From: Dryas octopetala | Taxonomy: Eukaryota > Streptophyta > Magnoliopsida > Rosales > Rosaceae | Direction: 5' to 3' | Length of the DNA stretch: 64,000 bases | Assembly (NCBI GenBank): GCA_963921425.1 | Contig: OY992832.1 | Span: 26,811,489 to 26,875,488, forward strand | In this document: piece after piece, positions 22,900 through 35,607 of the stretch | Numbering within the stretch: position 1 is the first letter of the stretch | Layout: every line of letters starts with the position of its first letter | The notes under the pieces: model-generated | The model's database searches: none | Told to the model about the DNA's origin: nothing | What the model saw: only the letters and a program-made list of their open reading frames with translations | Translations under genes and position numbers: made by a program

Positions 22900-24702
22900 T
22901 CTCTTGTTTGTGCACAAGTCCTTGAGGAACTTTGCATACCTTGGCACTTGCTTAATCGCATCTAGAAGGGGAATATTGATCTCCACCTTCCTGAATATCT
23001 CCATAACACCCTTCAGAGGGTCCTCTTTCTTAGCCTTCTGTAACCTGCTAGGAAAAGGAGCATGTATAGAAATCAACTTAGAAGGGTCAGATTGTACCTG
23101 AGGTAAGGGAAAACCCTTGGGAACTACCACATGGTTGCCTGAAGATGGCACAGAAGAGTCTAAGGTACCCTTAACAGGTTCGGCTATGATCTCAGGTGCA
23201 TCTTCTGACTCGACACCTTCCTCCACAACTTCTTTCTCCTCTTTCCTAACTATCTTACCCCCTCTGAGAGTAATAGCATTCACCTGCTCATTGTTCTTGC
23301 GGTTAATGATCACTTGCCCTGGAAGTCTCCCTGGCTCTCTTTGATTCAGTGCAGTAGCTAACTGGCCCATTTGTTGCTCAAGATTCGCAATGGCCCTATC
23401 AGTCTTCTGCATATGTGTCTCTGACTTCTGAATGAAAGACTGTGTGCTTTGAGCCATGGATGCAATCAAATCTTCCAAGGACTTCTTCTGAGGCTGCTGT
23501 TGTTGATAGCCCTGATGTGCCTGATGTTGTGGAAATGAACCTTGAGGTTGCTGCTGATTCTGGTTATTACTCCACCTGAAATTGGGATGATTCCGCCACC
23601 CTGGGTTGTAAGTAGGAGAGAATGGATCATTCCTGGGCCTTTGATTATATGAGTTCAGCATGTTGGCCTGTTCTTGCACAAACTCAGGGAAATCGGCACC
23701 ATGAGGGCAAGAAATAGTTTCATGTCCAGGTGTAGCACAAATGGCGCAAACCTCCAATGATGGAGCTTTCTGATTTAGGGCAAGTATGACATCCATCTTG
23801 CGTTCCAGCCGAGCGATCTGCGCATTAGATGCAAGATTATTAGAAGTATTGACCTCATTAACACCAGCGCACTTACCTCGAGTATCTGAATGCATTGTTT
23901 CTGTTGCCATCTCTTCATAGAGGTCAGAGGCTTCCTGGGCTATCTTATTCCTGATAAAACCACCTGAAAAATTAATCAAAACATTCCTACTCGCAAGGGT
24001 TAGTCCTTTATAAAATATGCGCATCAATAAGTTCAAAGGAAGTCCATGATGTGGACATTGAAGTAGCAATGTATTAAAACGCTCCCAAGCCTCTGAGAAT
24101 GACTCATCTTGTTGAGAAAACTGCATAATCTTATCTCTCAGCATATCCGTCTTTTGAGATGAAAAGAACTTTTCTAGGAACTTCTTCTCAATTTCATCCC
24201 AAGTCCTCAGTGATCCAGGTTTCAAAGAATTCAGCCAAAACTTAGCTTTATCCTTCAGAGTGTAAGGAAACACCCTCATCTTGAGTTGATTCTCATTCAC
24301 ACCTGTCAAGGGCAAAAAGCTCACAGCATTAAATATATCTTTAAGGTGAGTTAGCGGATCTTCACTAGGTAAACCATGAAAAGAGGGTAGCATATTAAAG
24401 TGAGAAGATTTGAGCTCATAATTTCTTGCAGCAGGTGGCAAAGCAATGCTCGAAGGAGAAGCAGGGATGGTCGGGATGTCTAGATCCCCCATGTGTTCCA
24501 CGTTGTCTTCCTCGGCCATAACTTTTTCAAATTGGTGAGAGCTTGATGAAGATGTAGGAGACGGTGTAGGCGATGGCAAAGGTAGACGTGTTGCTGCTCG
24601 AACTAACTCCGCCTTACTCTTTTCACAAAACAACCTGATTTGGGCTAATCTCTCATCCAAATGAGTGTCCTCAATTGACTTGTTAGGATCTGGCTGGGAC
24701 AT
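22900..24702 (-). pseudogene. C2 Gag, truncated by an internal deletion
   Basis: The frame starts at ATG 24702 and follows C1 Gag closely (zinc knuckle CAICATPGHETISC, Gln-rich tail) until about 22900. A deletion of roughly 300 bp relative to C1 then joins the Gag C-terminal region (after CTNKR) to mid-protease. Only six more residues are read before a stop, and Pol is in another frame. The Gag domain itself is intact. Only about 60 bp of leader remain upstream before an LTR fragment; the PBS is lost. Confidence 0.9.
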
Positions 24703-24779
24703 GCACAAGTACCTACAAAATAAGAGACAAACACATTAGAACCACAATTGAACAACAAGAGAAAAGTAATTTTCGGACC

Positions 24780-25840
24780 CCTAGTGCATGGCGTCTACCC
24801 TAGGTGATTTAAAATTGATTTCACACAATCAGATTTTAGCCAATTACTAAGCCCTAGATTGTTTATCACTCACATTAGGGATTGATTGGTTGTCCTCACC
24901 CTAAATTGATTAAATTCTAGATGCAATAATCCTAGGTGATCAATCAAGGATTAGAAACAACTAGAGAACAATGATAACAATGAAATCAAAATCATCAATC
25001 CATGGAATTAAATAAATAAGCAGTAACTACATCACCAAACCATTGAATATTCGGCCTAGGGCTGAATCCTAGGCCCTAGAAAACGTGATTAGTTCATGCT
25101 AGAAAACAAGAACAGCCACAAAATCATGTTTTTCATCTAACAATTACAAGAAAAGAGAAGAAGAAGAGAAAACACCCCAAGGAGAGCTCACACCTCCAGC
25201 AGCCCCTCTCTCTCTATTTTCTGATTTTTTTTCCAAGTGTGTAAACCTCCAAAATGAGAGAAAGAGATGAATATATAAGGGTGTGCGGTAGCTAGGGTTT
25301 TCAAGGCTAGGAAAATGCGGCAGCTAGGGTTAGGAGAAAGAAGGATGTGCGGCAGCTAGAGTTTGGGCTTAAGTGGTATGCGCAAGGCCCTAGGGCTTCC
25401 CTCTCTTGCGCAAGGTGTAGCTGGCCCTTATGGGCTTCCATGTAGCTGATCTCCTCCCCTTAATGAGCCTCCAATAAATCAGGAATTAAAATGAAATAAT
25501 TAAGGTAATATCAAATCTGATTTTTTAGAGCCCAATTAGGAAAGGATAGCCTTGTAAGGTGCGGCCAGCCCTTCTCTCTTAGCACACACGCCACTTCCTA
25601 TGTGGTTTGGGCTGGGCTTCCATTTCTTCATGCTCTTGGACCCTCTCTTGATCTTGGGCTTCCCTTTAAACAGCAAATATTCATTTAAGCTCAAAACGGG
25701 CTGATTTGCATCCATTTAATTCCTATGGGCTTTCCACCTACAAAAGAGAAAAACACAAATAAATAACATAAAATATAGGGACTAAGTACTAAATACATGA
25801 AGATAGAGGGCCTAAAATGCAAATATTTAAGGACCCAACA
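24780..25840 (-). repeat. Type C LTR, truncated (C2 5' LTR)
   Basis: It covers the outer two thirds of a type C LTR, from the TAGTGCATGGCGTCTACC block to the TG end at 25840. The U5 part, PBS and most of the leader are deleted. About 15 bp of filler (GTAATTTTCGGACCC, 24765-24779) lie at the break. Its outer end is fused to the pol of the type D element at 25841. Confidence 0.85.
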
Positions 25841-28800
25841 GTTACTCTTCAATTGGCAAATCGTTCAGTTAAGATTCCGAAAGGTGTGGTTGAAGATATG
25901 CTGGTTCGTGTTGCAGATTTCATCATGCCTGCTGATTTTATCATTCTAGAAATGGAGGATACCCCATTTAGAGGAAAAGAGTTACCAATCATAATGGGAA
26001 GACCATTCATGGCCACGGCAAACACCAAGATCGATGTAAGTAATGGGAAGTTAACAATGTCTGTTCTTGGTGAAACAGTTGAGTTTGATGTTTTTAGTGC
26101 GATGAAGTATCCAAAGGAGGAGGATGATTGCTTGAGGATTGATAGTTTGGATCCATTGGTTGAGGAAGTGTGCGATACTAGTTTTACAGAAGATCCATTG
26201 GAGGTTGCTTTGGGAACGCCTCAGTCCAGTGAACTAGATGAAAAAGTGGAAAAAGTCCATACACTTTTGGAAGGCACCCAAACTCTCAAGAATAAGTGGT
26301 ACAACTATTTTGAAATGTTAGTATCCACTAATCCTAAGCCGCTTCCTTCCATTGAACAAGCACCTAAATTGGAGCTGAAGCCGTTACCTGAGCATTTGAA
26401 ATATGCATTCTTGGGAGAAGATGAAACCTTGCCTGTAATTATTGCAGCTAATCTGAGTACAAGTGAGGAAGACAGACTCTTGAGAATTCTGAAAGAGAAT
26501 CGGTTAGCATTAGGATGGACCATAGCCGATATCATGGGGATCTCACCCATAGTGTGTATGCACAGAATTTTGCTTGAGGAGGAATCTAAGCCTACTCGTG
26601 ATGCCCAAAGGAGACTGAATCCAACTCTGAAGGAAGTTGTGCATAATGAGGTAATCAAATTGTTGGATGTTGGTATTATCTATCCTATTATTGATTCAAA
26701 GTGGGTTAGTCCTGTTCAAGTGGTGCCAAAGAAAAGTGGTATTACTGTGGTGAAGAATGAGCATAATGAGTTGGTTCCCCAAAGGACGCAAACCGGTTGG
26801 CGTGTTTGTATTGACTATCAAAAGCTTAACACCGCAACAAGAAAGGATCATTTTTCTTTGCCATTTATTGACCAGATGTTGGAAAGGTTGGCTGGCCATA
26901 GTTACTATTGCTTTTTGGATGGATATAGTGAGTACAATCAGATTGTTATTGCACCCGAGGATCAAGAGAAGACCGCGTTCACATGTCCATTTGGTACGTT
27001 TGCCTATAGGAGGATGCCGTTCGGATTGTGTAATGCACCCGCAACATTTCAGAGGTGCATGATGTCTATTTTCTCCGATATGGTGGAACGAATCATTGAG
27101 GTATTTATGGACGATTTCTCTGTTTTTGGTTTGTCTTTTGATGCATGTCTGGATAATCTGTCATGTCAAGAAGCTAATTTAGTGCTTAGTTGGGAAAAAT
27201 GTCACTTTATGGTCCAACAAGGGATAGTTTTGGGTCATGTGATTTCGAAGGAGGGCATACAAGTTGATAAGGCTAAGATTGATGTGATACAAAGATTGCC
27301 GCCTCCGTCTAGTGTTAAAGAAGTAAAAAGTTTTCTAGGCCATGCTGGGTTTTATAGGAGGTTCATTAAGGATGTTTCGAAGATTTCTAGGCCTTTGTGC
27401 ACCTTATTGCAAAAAGAAGTGAATTTTGAGTTTGATGAGGATTGCTTGGTTGCATTTAACAAGTTGAAGAAGCTACTCACCTCCGCTCCGATCATTATGC
27501 CACTTGATTGGAACTTGCCGTTTGAGCTCATGTGTGATGCAAGTGATTATGCTGTTGGAGCTGTTTTGGGGCAGAGAGTTGAGAAGCTGCCGCATGTAAT
27601 TTATTATGCAAGTAGGACTCTAAATGATGCGCAATTGAATTATTCTACTACCGAGAAGGAGTTGCTTGCTATGATCTTTGCTTTGGAGAAATTTAGAAGT
27701 TATTTGATTGAGTCTAAGATCACCATCTACACAGATCATGCTGCTCTCAAGTATTTGCTGAATAAGAAAGATGCAAAGCCGAGGTTGATTAGATGGACTC
27801 TATTGCTGCAAGAATTTGATATTGAGATCAAAGACAAGAAAGGTTGTGAAAATGTGGTAGCAAACCATTTGAGTAGACTTGTCAATGAGGAACAATCTGA
27901 GGAGGATACATTACCGTTACGAGAATTATTCCCGGATGAGCAACTTCTTGCCATCTTAACTACTCCATGGTATGCTGACATAGCGAATTATTTAGCAAGT
28001 GGAGTGTTGCCCAATGATTTGACACACTACCAAAGGAAGAAGTTCTTGCATGATGTCAGACAATATGTGTGGGATGATCATTTTTTGTTCAAATATGGAT
28101 CAGATCAGTTGATAAGACGATGTGTACCGAAAATGGAGCAGACGAATATCATTGAGATGTGTCATTCTAAAGAGTGTGGAGGCCATGAAGGAGGAAATAA
28201 GACTGCTTACAAGATTCTTCAAGCAAGTTTCTTTTGGCCCACTATTTTTCATGACTGTCATCAGTTTTACCTCGCATGCAATAGATGTTAGAAGATGGGA
28301 AACATTTCTACTCGTGATCAGATGCCGCTGAACTATATGTTGGAAGTTGAGATCTTTGATGTTTGGGGTATAGATTTCATGGGGCCATTTTCGTCTTCTT
28401 TTGGATACGAGTACATTCTGGTGGGAGATGATTATGTATCGAAGTCGATGGAAGCTGTTGCTTGTAGGACTAATGATGCTCGAGTGGTCATGAATTTCCT
28501 TAAGACCAGTATCTTTGCGCGATTTGGTACCCCGAGAGCAATGATTGGTTATGGGGGATCGCATTTTTGCAATAAGATGTTTGAGGCCTTGATGAAGAAA
28601 TATGGAATAAGGAATAAAGTGGCTACTCCCTATCATCCCCAAATGAGTGGGCAAGTGGAAATTTCTAATCGTGAGATCAAGTTCATTCTGGAAAGAACTG
28701 TGCTTGCCAATAGGAAGGATTGGTCTACCAAGCTTAATGATGCATTATGGGCTTACCACACTGCTTACAAGACACCCATTGGAATGTCTCCATTTCGACT

Positions 28801-29242
28801 AATTTATGGGAAAGCTTGTCATTTACCAGTTGAGCTTGAGCATAAGGCATATTGGGCGATTAAGAAGTTCAATTTTGATATTCATGCCGTTGGTGAGAAA
28901 AGGAAGTTGAAACTTAGTGAGTTGGAGGAAATACGACATTTCGCATATGAGAATGCTAAGTTGTACAAGGAAAGGACCAAGAGGTATCATGATAAGAAGC
29001 TACGCCCAAGGGAATTCTTTGTTGAAGGGAAGGTGCTAATATATGACACAAGATTACATCTCTTCCCAGCCAAGTTGCGTTCGAGATGGACCGGACCTTA
29101 TGAGGTGATCAGAGTGTTTCCCTATGGCACAGTTGAAATCAAGAATCCGAAGAATGGGAACATATTTAAGGTCAATGGGCATCGTGTAAAGCCTTTCCTT
29201 GAACTTGATTTTGAGCTGAACAAAGAAGAGTTTGATTTCTAG
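25841..29242 (+). pseudogene. Type D Athila-like protease-Pol, inactivated
   Basis: The frame begins inside protease (TLQLANRSV, then IIMGRPFMAT), without the catalytic Asp motif or Gag. It continues through RT (FMDDFSVFG near 27107), RNase H ([18 protein letters not shown]), the zinc finger and integrase to a TAG at 29240-29242. Breaks visible are: TAG at 28289-28291 replacing a Gln codon; Tyr at 28550-28552 where the second catalytic Asp of integrase belongs (IGYGGSHF); a 15-bp in-frame deletion near 27163 just after the RT active site; and a changed SKSMEA where relatives have SKWVEA. The first five or so codons of the open frame upstream come from the fused LTR. Confidence 0.92.
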
Positions 29243-31109
29243 TACAAGACTAGGTCTGGCTGAAGACGTGCAACTTAGCGCTTCTTCGGAGGCAACCCAA
29301 GGGATGGATGACGAGGAAGAGGTGATTTGGTACATGTGCATGGGCGAGCCATTTTCACACCATCCAAGGTACGCTTTCACCCTCTCTTTACTCATCTAAG
29401 TAATTTTGTTTTACTTGTTGTTTTTCCCTTCCTTTGTTCATTGCATTGTGTATTACATTTGCCGTTGGTTTAAACATTGAGGACAATGTTTCTTTTAAGT
29501 TTGGGGGTGGGGGATGCAGCGCATTTTTAGTTTTTAGTGTGTAGTTTTCGTGTGTAAAAAATATATATATATAATTTTTACTTTTGGGTGTTAAACTCAC
29601 ATTAAAATGCATCTGTTCTTAAGATTTCATTCACCGTAGTGATAGATTTGAATCTTTGGAAGTATGCAACAGTGTTTTAACAACAAAGTTTTTGAGTTTT
29701 TCTGTTTGTTTTAGTCTTGAGTCCCCAACTAATAGATTTCATTATGTATGGTTGTTATGAGCATGTTTAGCCTGTATATATAGTATGTATTCCTCTTTTT
29801 CTAGTATTGCTTCATAACATGCTTTACAACTCTATGAACGTGGGCCTTGTTTTCATGAACTTGAGTGATGACTTGCATGACTAGAGATGCATATACTTGA
29901 TAGAATAGACTTTTATGACCTAAGTGAGCTTTTGAGCCCTGTACTTCAATTCTTGAGTGTTAAGAGTACTCTAATATTTTCTTGTCATATAAAGTCGTTG
30001 TGATCTCATTATTCTTTCTTTTGATTAAGTACTTGGAATATAGTTGTGAATCAAAGAGCTAGAACTTCTTTCTTCTTCTATACAAAGCATGGATATAACT
30101 ACATGAATCTTAAGAGATGATATTAGACCTTGTTTGTTTTTAACCCATAGCCTAAAGCTTACCTTGTGTTATAACCCTAGTCAAGCATTTTGAGCCTAAT
30201 GACCTTTTCTTTGTTTACCCCTATACCAAACCCTAAGTTTGGGGGAGTTTCACTTCTTTACCTGTTTACCTTACTTATGGATATGCATTAAGTTGGTGAG
30301 CTGTGAGGTTAACAAGAAATATTTATGCATAGGTTGAAAGAGAAGGAATTGAACTTAAGATTGTTTGTCGTTCCCTTTCAAAAAAAAAAATTTTGAAGGG
30401 GAGGGACAATTTCAAAAGATTGAAGTGGAAAGGTGTTCAAATTTGAGCTATGAGTGCACATTATGCAAGGAATACCTCTATTGTTTTTTTTGTGCAAATC
30501 TATAGTCTGTAGCCCTTTGTTATCCGTTTCATTTCAATATCTTATCCTAACCTAAGCCTCCATTACAACCCTTATAAAAGCCCTACTTGATCTTGGGAGA
30601 AATGTAGTTCATTATGTGGAGTCTAGATAAAAGGGAAGCCTATGGTTATTGATTCTATTCCACGTATTTTAATTCCTTTTCTTGTGATCAGTGCTTTTGT
30701 TTCAATGTGCCTTTCTTTCATGATTAATATGTGAGCTTTTTGGATTTGTTTACCTATCATCTCTCACATATACTTGAGTGCAAGTGTCAACCCAATCTTT
30801 GAGCGTTTTATTATTGAGAGTATGCCATAGTGAGAATTGAAGTTGATGCTATTGTGTATATGTTTATTTAGACTTGTTTGTTTAACGCTTGAGTTTGTGT
30901 CAAGGATGGTCTATATGCTCAATGGAGGGGTAAGGTATGTTAATAGAAGCATTATTAGAAGTTGAAGAATAAATTCTATGTGTATCGTGCTTGACTATGT
31001 CATTGATGGCTGTGCTCATGAAGTCATGTGTTGGGATGTTTTGAGTCTGTCTTAAGTTTTTTCTTTGTTCTTTTTGCTCGAGGACTAGCAAAATCTAAGT
31101 TTGGGGGTG
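29243..31109 (+). other. Non-coding 3' region of the type D element
   Basis: This is 1.87 kb without a convincing gene. Soon after the stop lies a stem-loop variant TTCGGAGGCAACCCAA (29285-29300). Then come the palindrome ACATTGAGGACAATGT (29474-29489) and an internal purine tract (about 29498-29515). The region ends in the polypurine tract AAGTTTGGGGGTG (31097-31109) next to the LTR. Long stretches resemble the 3' regions of A1 (52587-54617) and the shard at 38426-38696. Confidence 0.8.
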
Positions 31110-33231
31110 TGTTGAGTGCTCATTTTACACTATTTTATGATACTAACTCCCTAACCTAGAGTGCAAGAACTCAGTATTTTGTGTTTTGTTAGTTTGTTTT
31201 TGTTCTTATAGGATAAAATGAGCAAAGAAGAGAAAAGGAGCCGAAAGAGCCATTTTTAGACATTTCCTAGTCAAACTAGGAAAAATGGAGAAATCCTGGT
31301 CACACCAGGAAAAGCTGAATCTCAGTCAAACTAGGATTCCTAGTCTCACAAGGAAAGATCAAGCTTGAATAAGAAGGAATCATGACGATCCGGAGCCAGA
31401 AATGAGAAATCCTAGCTGGAGCAGGAAATCCTATTTGAACTAGGAAACCTAATTCGAGTAGGAAATGGTGTCCTAATGAAGATAGGAGTCATGAGGGGCA
31501 AAATAGTAATTATGAAATCTAAGTGAAGATAGAAATCCTATGTTTGTAAGGATTCCTAGGTGGACAAAGAGAATTGGTCAAAAGTCAAAGTCAACAAGTC
31601 AAAGGTTCTAGAAGTTTCTGGAAGACATTGGGCCAAAGCACAAAGGGATAAGATGAATTTCGGCCAAGCTCTTGGGCTTGGGCTGGGCGCAACATCCATG
31701 AGGAGGTGCGGAATGGGCTTAAGTGAAAGTCTAGGGGCTGGCACATGGGCTGAAGGTTAAGGCCTCGTGATTTGCGCAAGGGGCTGATTGTTGTGTGTAA
31801 TGGGCTTAAGTGAGTGTGGCCTTGGTCCATTAGGTTAAGTTACAGCAATCCCACATTGAAGAGGAATGGAAATTGTAGCCCCACTCTCCTCTATAAATAC
31901 ATCCTTATAATTCATAAAAAGGGTTCTCTCCTCTGGATTTTCAGAAACCCTAGCCTCTCCTTCTCCCTTTTTCTTGCCACATATCCCTTTTCCCTCTTTT
32001 CTTTTCTTTCTTCTCACGCAGCCCTAGGAACCCTAGCAGCCCCATTCTTTCTCTTCTCTTGCCGCAACAACCACCACCTATCTCTCTTTTTATTTTTTTG
32101 CTGCAGCCACCTTTCTTTGTTTTCTTTTAATTTCATACTGAACCGAAGGAGGAGGAGGAAGCCTAGCTGCAGCCACGTCTCCACCTTTCTGCCACCTTGC
32201 CGAGCACCCCAGCTACCTTGCCGTGGAGCCCAAGGCCGAGCAGCAGCCATCACGCCGCCACCTTGCAGCCGCGCCACCTTCTTGCTACCTTGTTGCTGCC
32301 GTGGCTCGATCTCTCTTCCTTATTCCTCTTTATTTTCATTGTTTTAATTATGCTTTATTTATTTATGGACTTAATTATGTGTAACTAAATATTGGGCTAG
32401 GGCTAGGATGAAGCCCTAGCGATGCTATTTACTTTTACTATGGATTATTAATATTTTAATTGTTTACATGTTGACAAATCTTGGATCTCTGTTTAAATTG
32501 ACTCTATTTGCTTCGCATCTTTGACTGATCACCTTAGGTTGCATAGATTTATGTTGTGAAACTAAACAAGCTCAAAAGGATGATAATTTCAGTAGGCAAC
32601 AAGTGGGTATCCTAAGATAATATTCATGAGAAAAGAGGTCATAGATGACATAGGGTACATTAATTTGGATCTATGCTCTATGTGTTTGTCACTCTCACAA
32701 ATTGCAAAAGACTCTTGCATAAATAACAGTTGCCTTAAGTACACTTAGGGAACATGCAAGTTAACTGGCTAAGGGAGGCCTAAGAAGCTCTTAGTTATGC
32801 ACAGTAAGGAGAGTAATTGCTAAAAGTAACTAATCAAACATTTTAGTAGACGAACTTTGTTGACATGTTTGCATATTGATTGTTAGTATCCATAGTAAGG
32901 TGAATGGTATGCTAGTGGTGGATTCTGACCCCTAGTGTGTCTTTAGAATTGTTCTTATCTAAATTCATTCAGTTTGTTATTTTAAAGTTTGGTTACTTAT
33001 TTGTTAGTTTAGCCTCAGTCTCAAAACCCAATCAAAACCCCCCATTTGTGTGTGTGAGTTAGAGTTGAGTTAATTGAATTTAATTGAGTTAGTAATCATA
33101 ACACAAGTACAATTCCCAGCTAGATCGACCTCGTATTTGTAAGCTTTGCTACTCCGCGATTCGTGCACTTGCGAGTTAACCTAAATTTTTTAATAAGGTT
33201 TAATATAATTGCTCTAGGAAAGCATACAACA
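31110..33231 (+). repeat. Type D LTR, 3' LTR (2122 bp)
   Basis: It runs from TGTTGAGTGCTCATTTTACAC to GCATACAACA. U3 carries the palindromes TTCCTAGTCAAACTAGGAA (31264-31282) and TCCTGGTCACACCAGGA (31294-31310). TATAAATA lies at 31892-31899. The U5 motif is mutated here (AGATCGACCTCG near 33122). Frames of 60-177 codons inside (for example 31814-32347) are low-complexity leader translations. Confidence 0.92.
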
Positions 33232-33576
33232 GGAATTGCAACTAGCACAACTCCTAGAGGCATACCTTGCACAATTGCACTGCTTAGAGGCCAAAGGATG
33301 ACAAGCTTTATCATCACTCGATGCGCAGGTCGTAGCAACAACCTTAAAGTGGAACTTCCTGGATGAAGTTGCCTACATCCCTTCCCTTAGAGGATCAGAC
33401 TTCATGTAGTTCTTTTTGCTTTCTCGTATCGGAACAAAGAATATAGCCAACAAGGGATAACCGGATCTTCTAAACAATGCTGAAACCATAGGAGAAAGAG
33501 ACTCGGCGAGCGCTAAGCTCAGCATAATAGCCCAAAATGCCCGGCGAAAATTGCATAAAAAGAAAACAGAGCACTA
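33232..33576. other. Unrecognised sequence between two elements
   Basis: These 345 bp follow the end of the type D LTR and precede the reversed 3' region of a type A remnant. They do not resemble any other part of the window. A reverse-strand frame of 73 codons (33120-33341) overlaps the LTR end and reads partly hydrophobic, but nothing identifies it. This may be older host DNA or the interior of another element. Confidence 0.5.
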
Positions 33577-34895
33577 CATAGTTTGAACATTTCAACTTTT
33601 TTTTTTTCCTTAAGACTTTTTTCTAGGGCCCGGCATACACACTTTTAAAGGGTTAGCTAAAGGTTAAAAATACAACAAACAGGGCCTAAAATCATTTCCT
33701 AGGTTCTATGTAGTTATAAACATGCTTTGCATAAAATAAGAGAGAAGCTCTAGTTCATTGATTCAAATCATGTGTATTTCAAGCATTTGATCAAAAGAAT
33801 GAACCATGAGATCACACAATGACTTAAATGACAAGAAAGGAATAAAGTAGTGTATAACACACGACAAATGAAGGACAAGGCTCAAAAGCTCACTTAGGTT
33901 ATATAAGTCTACTCTAAAATGCATATGAATCACTAAATCATACAACTCACAACTCAAGTTATGAAAACAAGACATAATCACATAGAATCATAAAATAGGT
34001 TATAGAACAATATTAGAAAAAGAAGAATACATATCATATACAACAATGCTAAACATGCTTCTCAATGGCTATGAACAATCAATCAACTTGTTGGGGACTC
34101 TAAAACCACAATTAAAACAAGAAGACTCAAAACTTTGTTTTGTTTAAAAATGATGTTGCAACATGGTTCTAAGGATTAAATTCGATCGCTAGGGTGGAAT
34201 GAATCTTAGAGAATTGCATTTTGATGTGAGTTTTGACACCCTAGGTTTAAAAACAAAAGAAACAAATTTTTTTTTTTATTTTTTTTAGAAACGCGCCCTA
34301 GAAGACCGGATCTCTAGAGCCAAAACAAAAATTTTTTTTACAAAATTTAAAAACGAAAAACCTAAGACACAAACTACGACACCATTACTTTCCCCCCAAA
34401 CTTGAATGATACGTTGCCCCCAATGTATACGAAATAAATGCATGAATGCTCAAAATAAACAATAGGAAGAAAACAAATATCCAAAACACACAATTGAAAT
34501 TAAAAATTGTCTTATGAAGCAAGAATAGGGAAATTGTTTACTTGCAGATGCAAGTTGGACACTCCAAGGGTAGGCGCAGCCTCCTTGGTCTACATTGATC
34601 TTTTGGATTCTTGAAAAAACTTGGGTTGCCTCCCAATCAGCGCTTGGTTTATTGGAATTCAGCCTGACATTGACATTCCTCCACTTGCGTCTTCTCTTCC
34701 TCTTTCTCCCATTGTTGTTCTCGGCATCACCAAAGCAAACACCAAATTAGTAGAGAATATGCTTATAAAGTCATGGCATTTATTTAAACTAAAAACTAAC
34801 CAAAAACAAATCTAACTAATATATCCTAATTCTAATGATTAATCAAATCAATTCATTGATATTAGACCCATTCCCCGGCAACGGCGCCAAAACCT
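33577..34895 (-). mobile_element. E: type A remnant with gag deleted
   Basis: On the minus strand the order is LTR end (34896), PBS (34872-34889), leader, then directly the last roughly 100 bp of the Gag frame and the 3' region. That region holds TTGGGAGGCAACCCAA (34621-34636), a palindrome variant (34411-34426) and a purine tract (34391-34401). Almost all of Gag is deleted. The 3' region breaks off near 33577, so the second LTR is missing. Confidence 0.8.
34872..34889 (-). promoter_or_regulatory. Primer-binding site for tRNA-Asp (remnant E)
   Basis: The minus strand reads TGGCGCCGTTGCCGGGGA, six bases from the LTR end at 34896. It is the same PBS as in A1 and C1. Confidence 0.85.
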
Positions 34896-35066
34896 TGTTG
34901 ATTGTTTTCATAGAACAAAATAAAAGCATATTTTATTCTAAGTTTACTCACAAGTGCACGAATCGCATTTGTAGCAAAGTGTTGTATGTTTTCCTAGAGA
35001 AAATTAATTAACATTTTACCGAGCTCTAGGTTAACTCGCAAGTGCCCGAATCGCGGAGTAGCAAAG
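34896..35066 (-). repeat. Two stacked LTR ends, each about 85 bp
   Basis: 34896-34979 is the end of a type A-like LTR (TGTTGATTG to GTAGCAAAG). 34980-35066 is the end of a type D-like LTR (TGTTGTATG to GTAGCAAAG). The next LTR again begins TGTTGTATG at 35067. Both fragments stop at exactly the same internal position. The second fragment and the following 87 bp differ at only one base that I can see. Confidence 0.85.
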
Positions 35067-35607
35067 TGTTGTATGTTTTCCTAGAGAAAATTAATTAACA
35101 TTTTACCGAGCTCTATGTTAACTCGCAAGTGCCCGAATCGCGGAGTAGCAAAGCTTGCAAATACGAGGTCGATCCCACAGGGAATTGTACTAGTGTAATG
35201 ATTACTAACTCAATTAAATTTAATTAAATCTACTCTAACTCACACACACAAATGCGGGGTTTTTGATTGGTTTTTAAGACTAGACTAAACTAACAAATAA
35301 GGAACAAAGCTTTAAAATAACAAACTGAATTAATTTAGATAAAAACAATGATAAAGAAACACTAGGGGTCGGAATCCACCACTAGCATACCATTCACCTT
35401 ACTATGGATACTAACAATCAATATGCAAACATGTCAACAAAGTTTGTCTACCAAAAGGTTTGGCTAGTTACTTTTAGCAAATACTCTCCTTACTGTGCAT
35501 AACTAAGAGCTTCTTAGGCCTCTTTTAACCAGTTAACTTACATGTTCCCTAAGCGTACTTAAGTCAACTGTTATCCATGCAAGAGTCATTACAATTTGTG
35601 AGAGTGA
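35067..35607 (-). repeat. Type D LTR, terminal part
   Basis: This is the U5 side of a reversed type D LTR, interrupted at 35607 by a solo type C LTR. It continues at 37238. The TCGATCCC motif lies near 35169. Confidence 0.85.

Noticed and set aside
33120-33341. 73-codon reverse frame with hydrophobic residues as a host gene fragment
   Set aside because: It overlaps the LTR end, lacks recognisable motifs and has no supporting neighbours.
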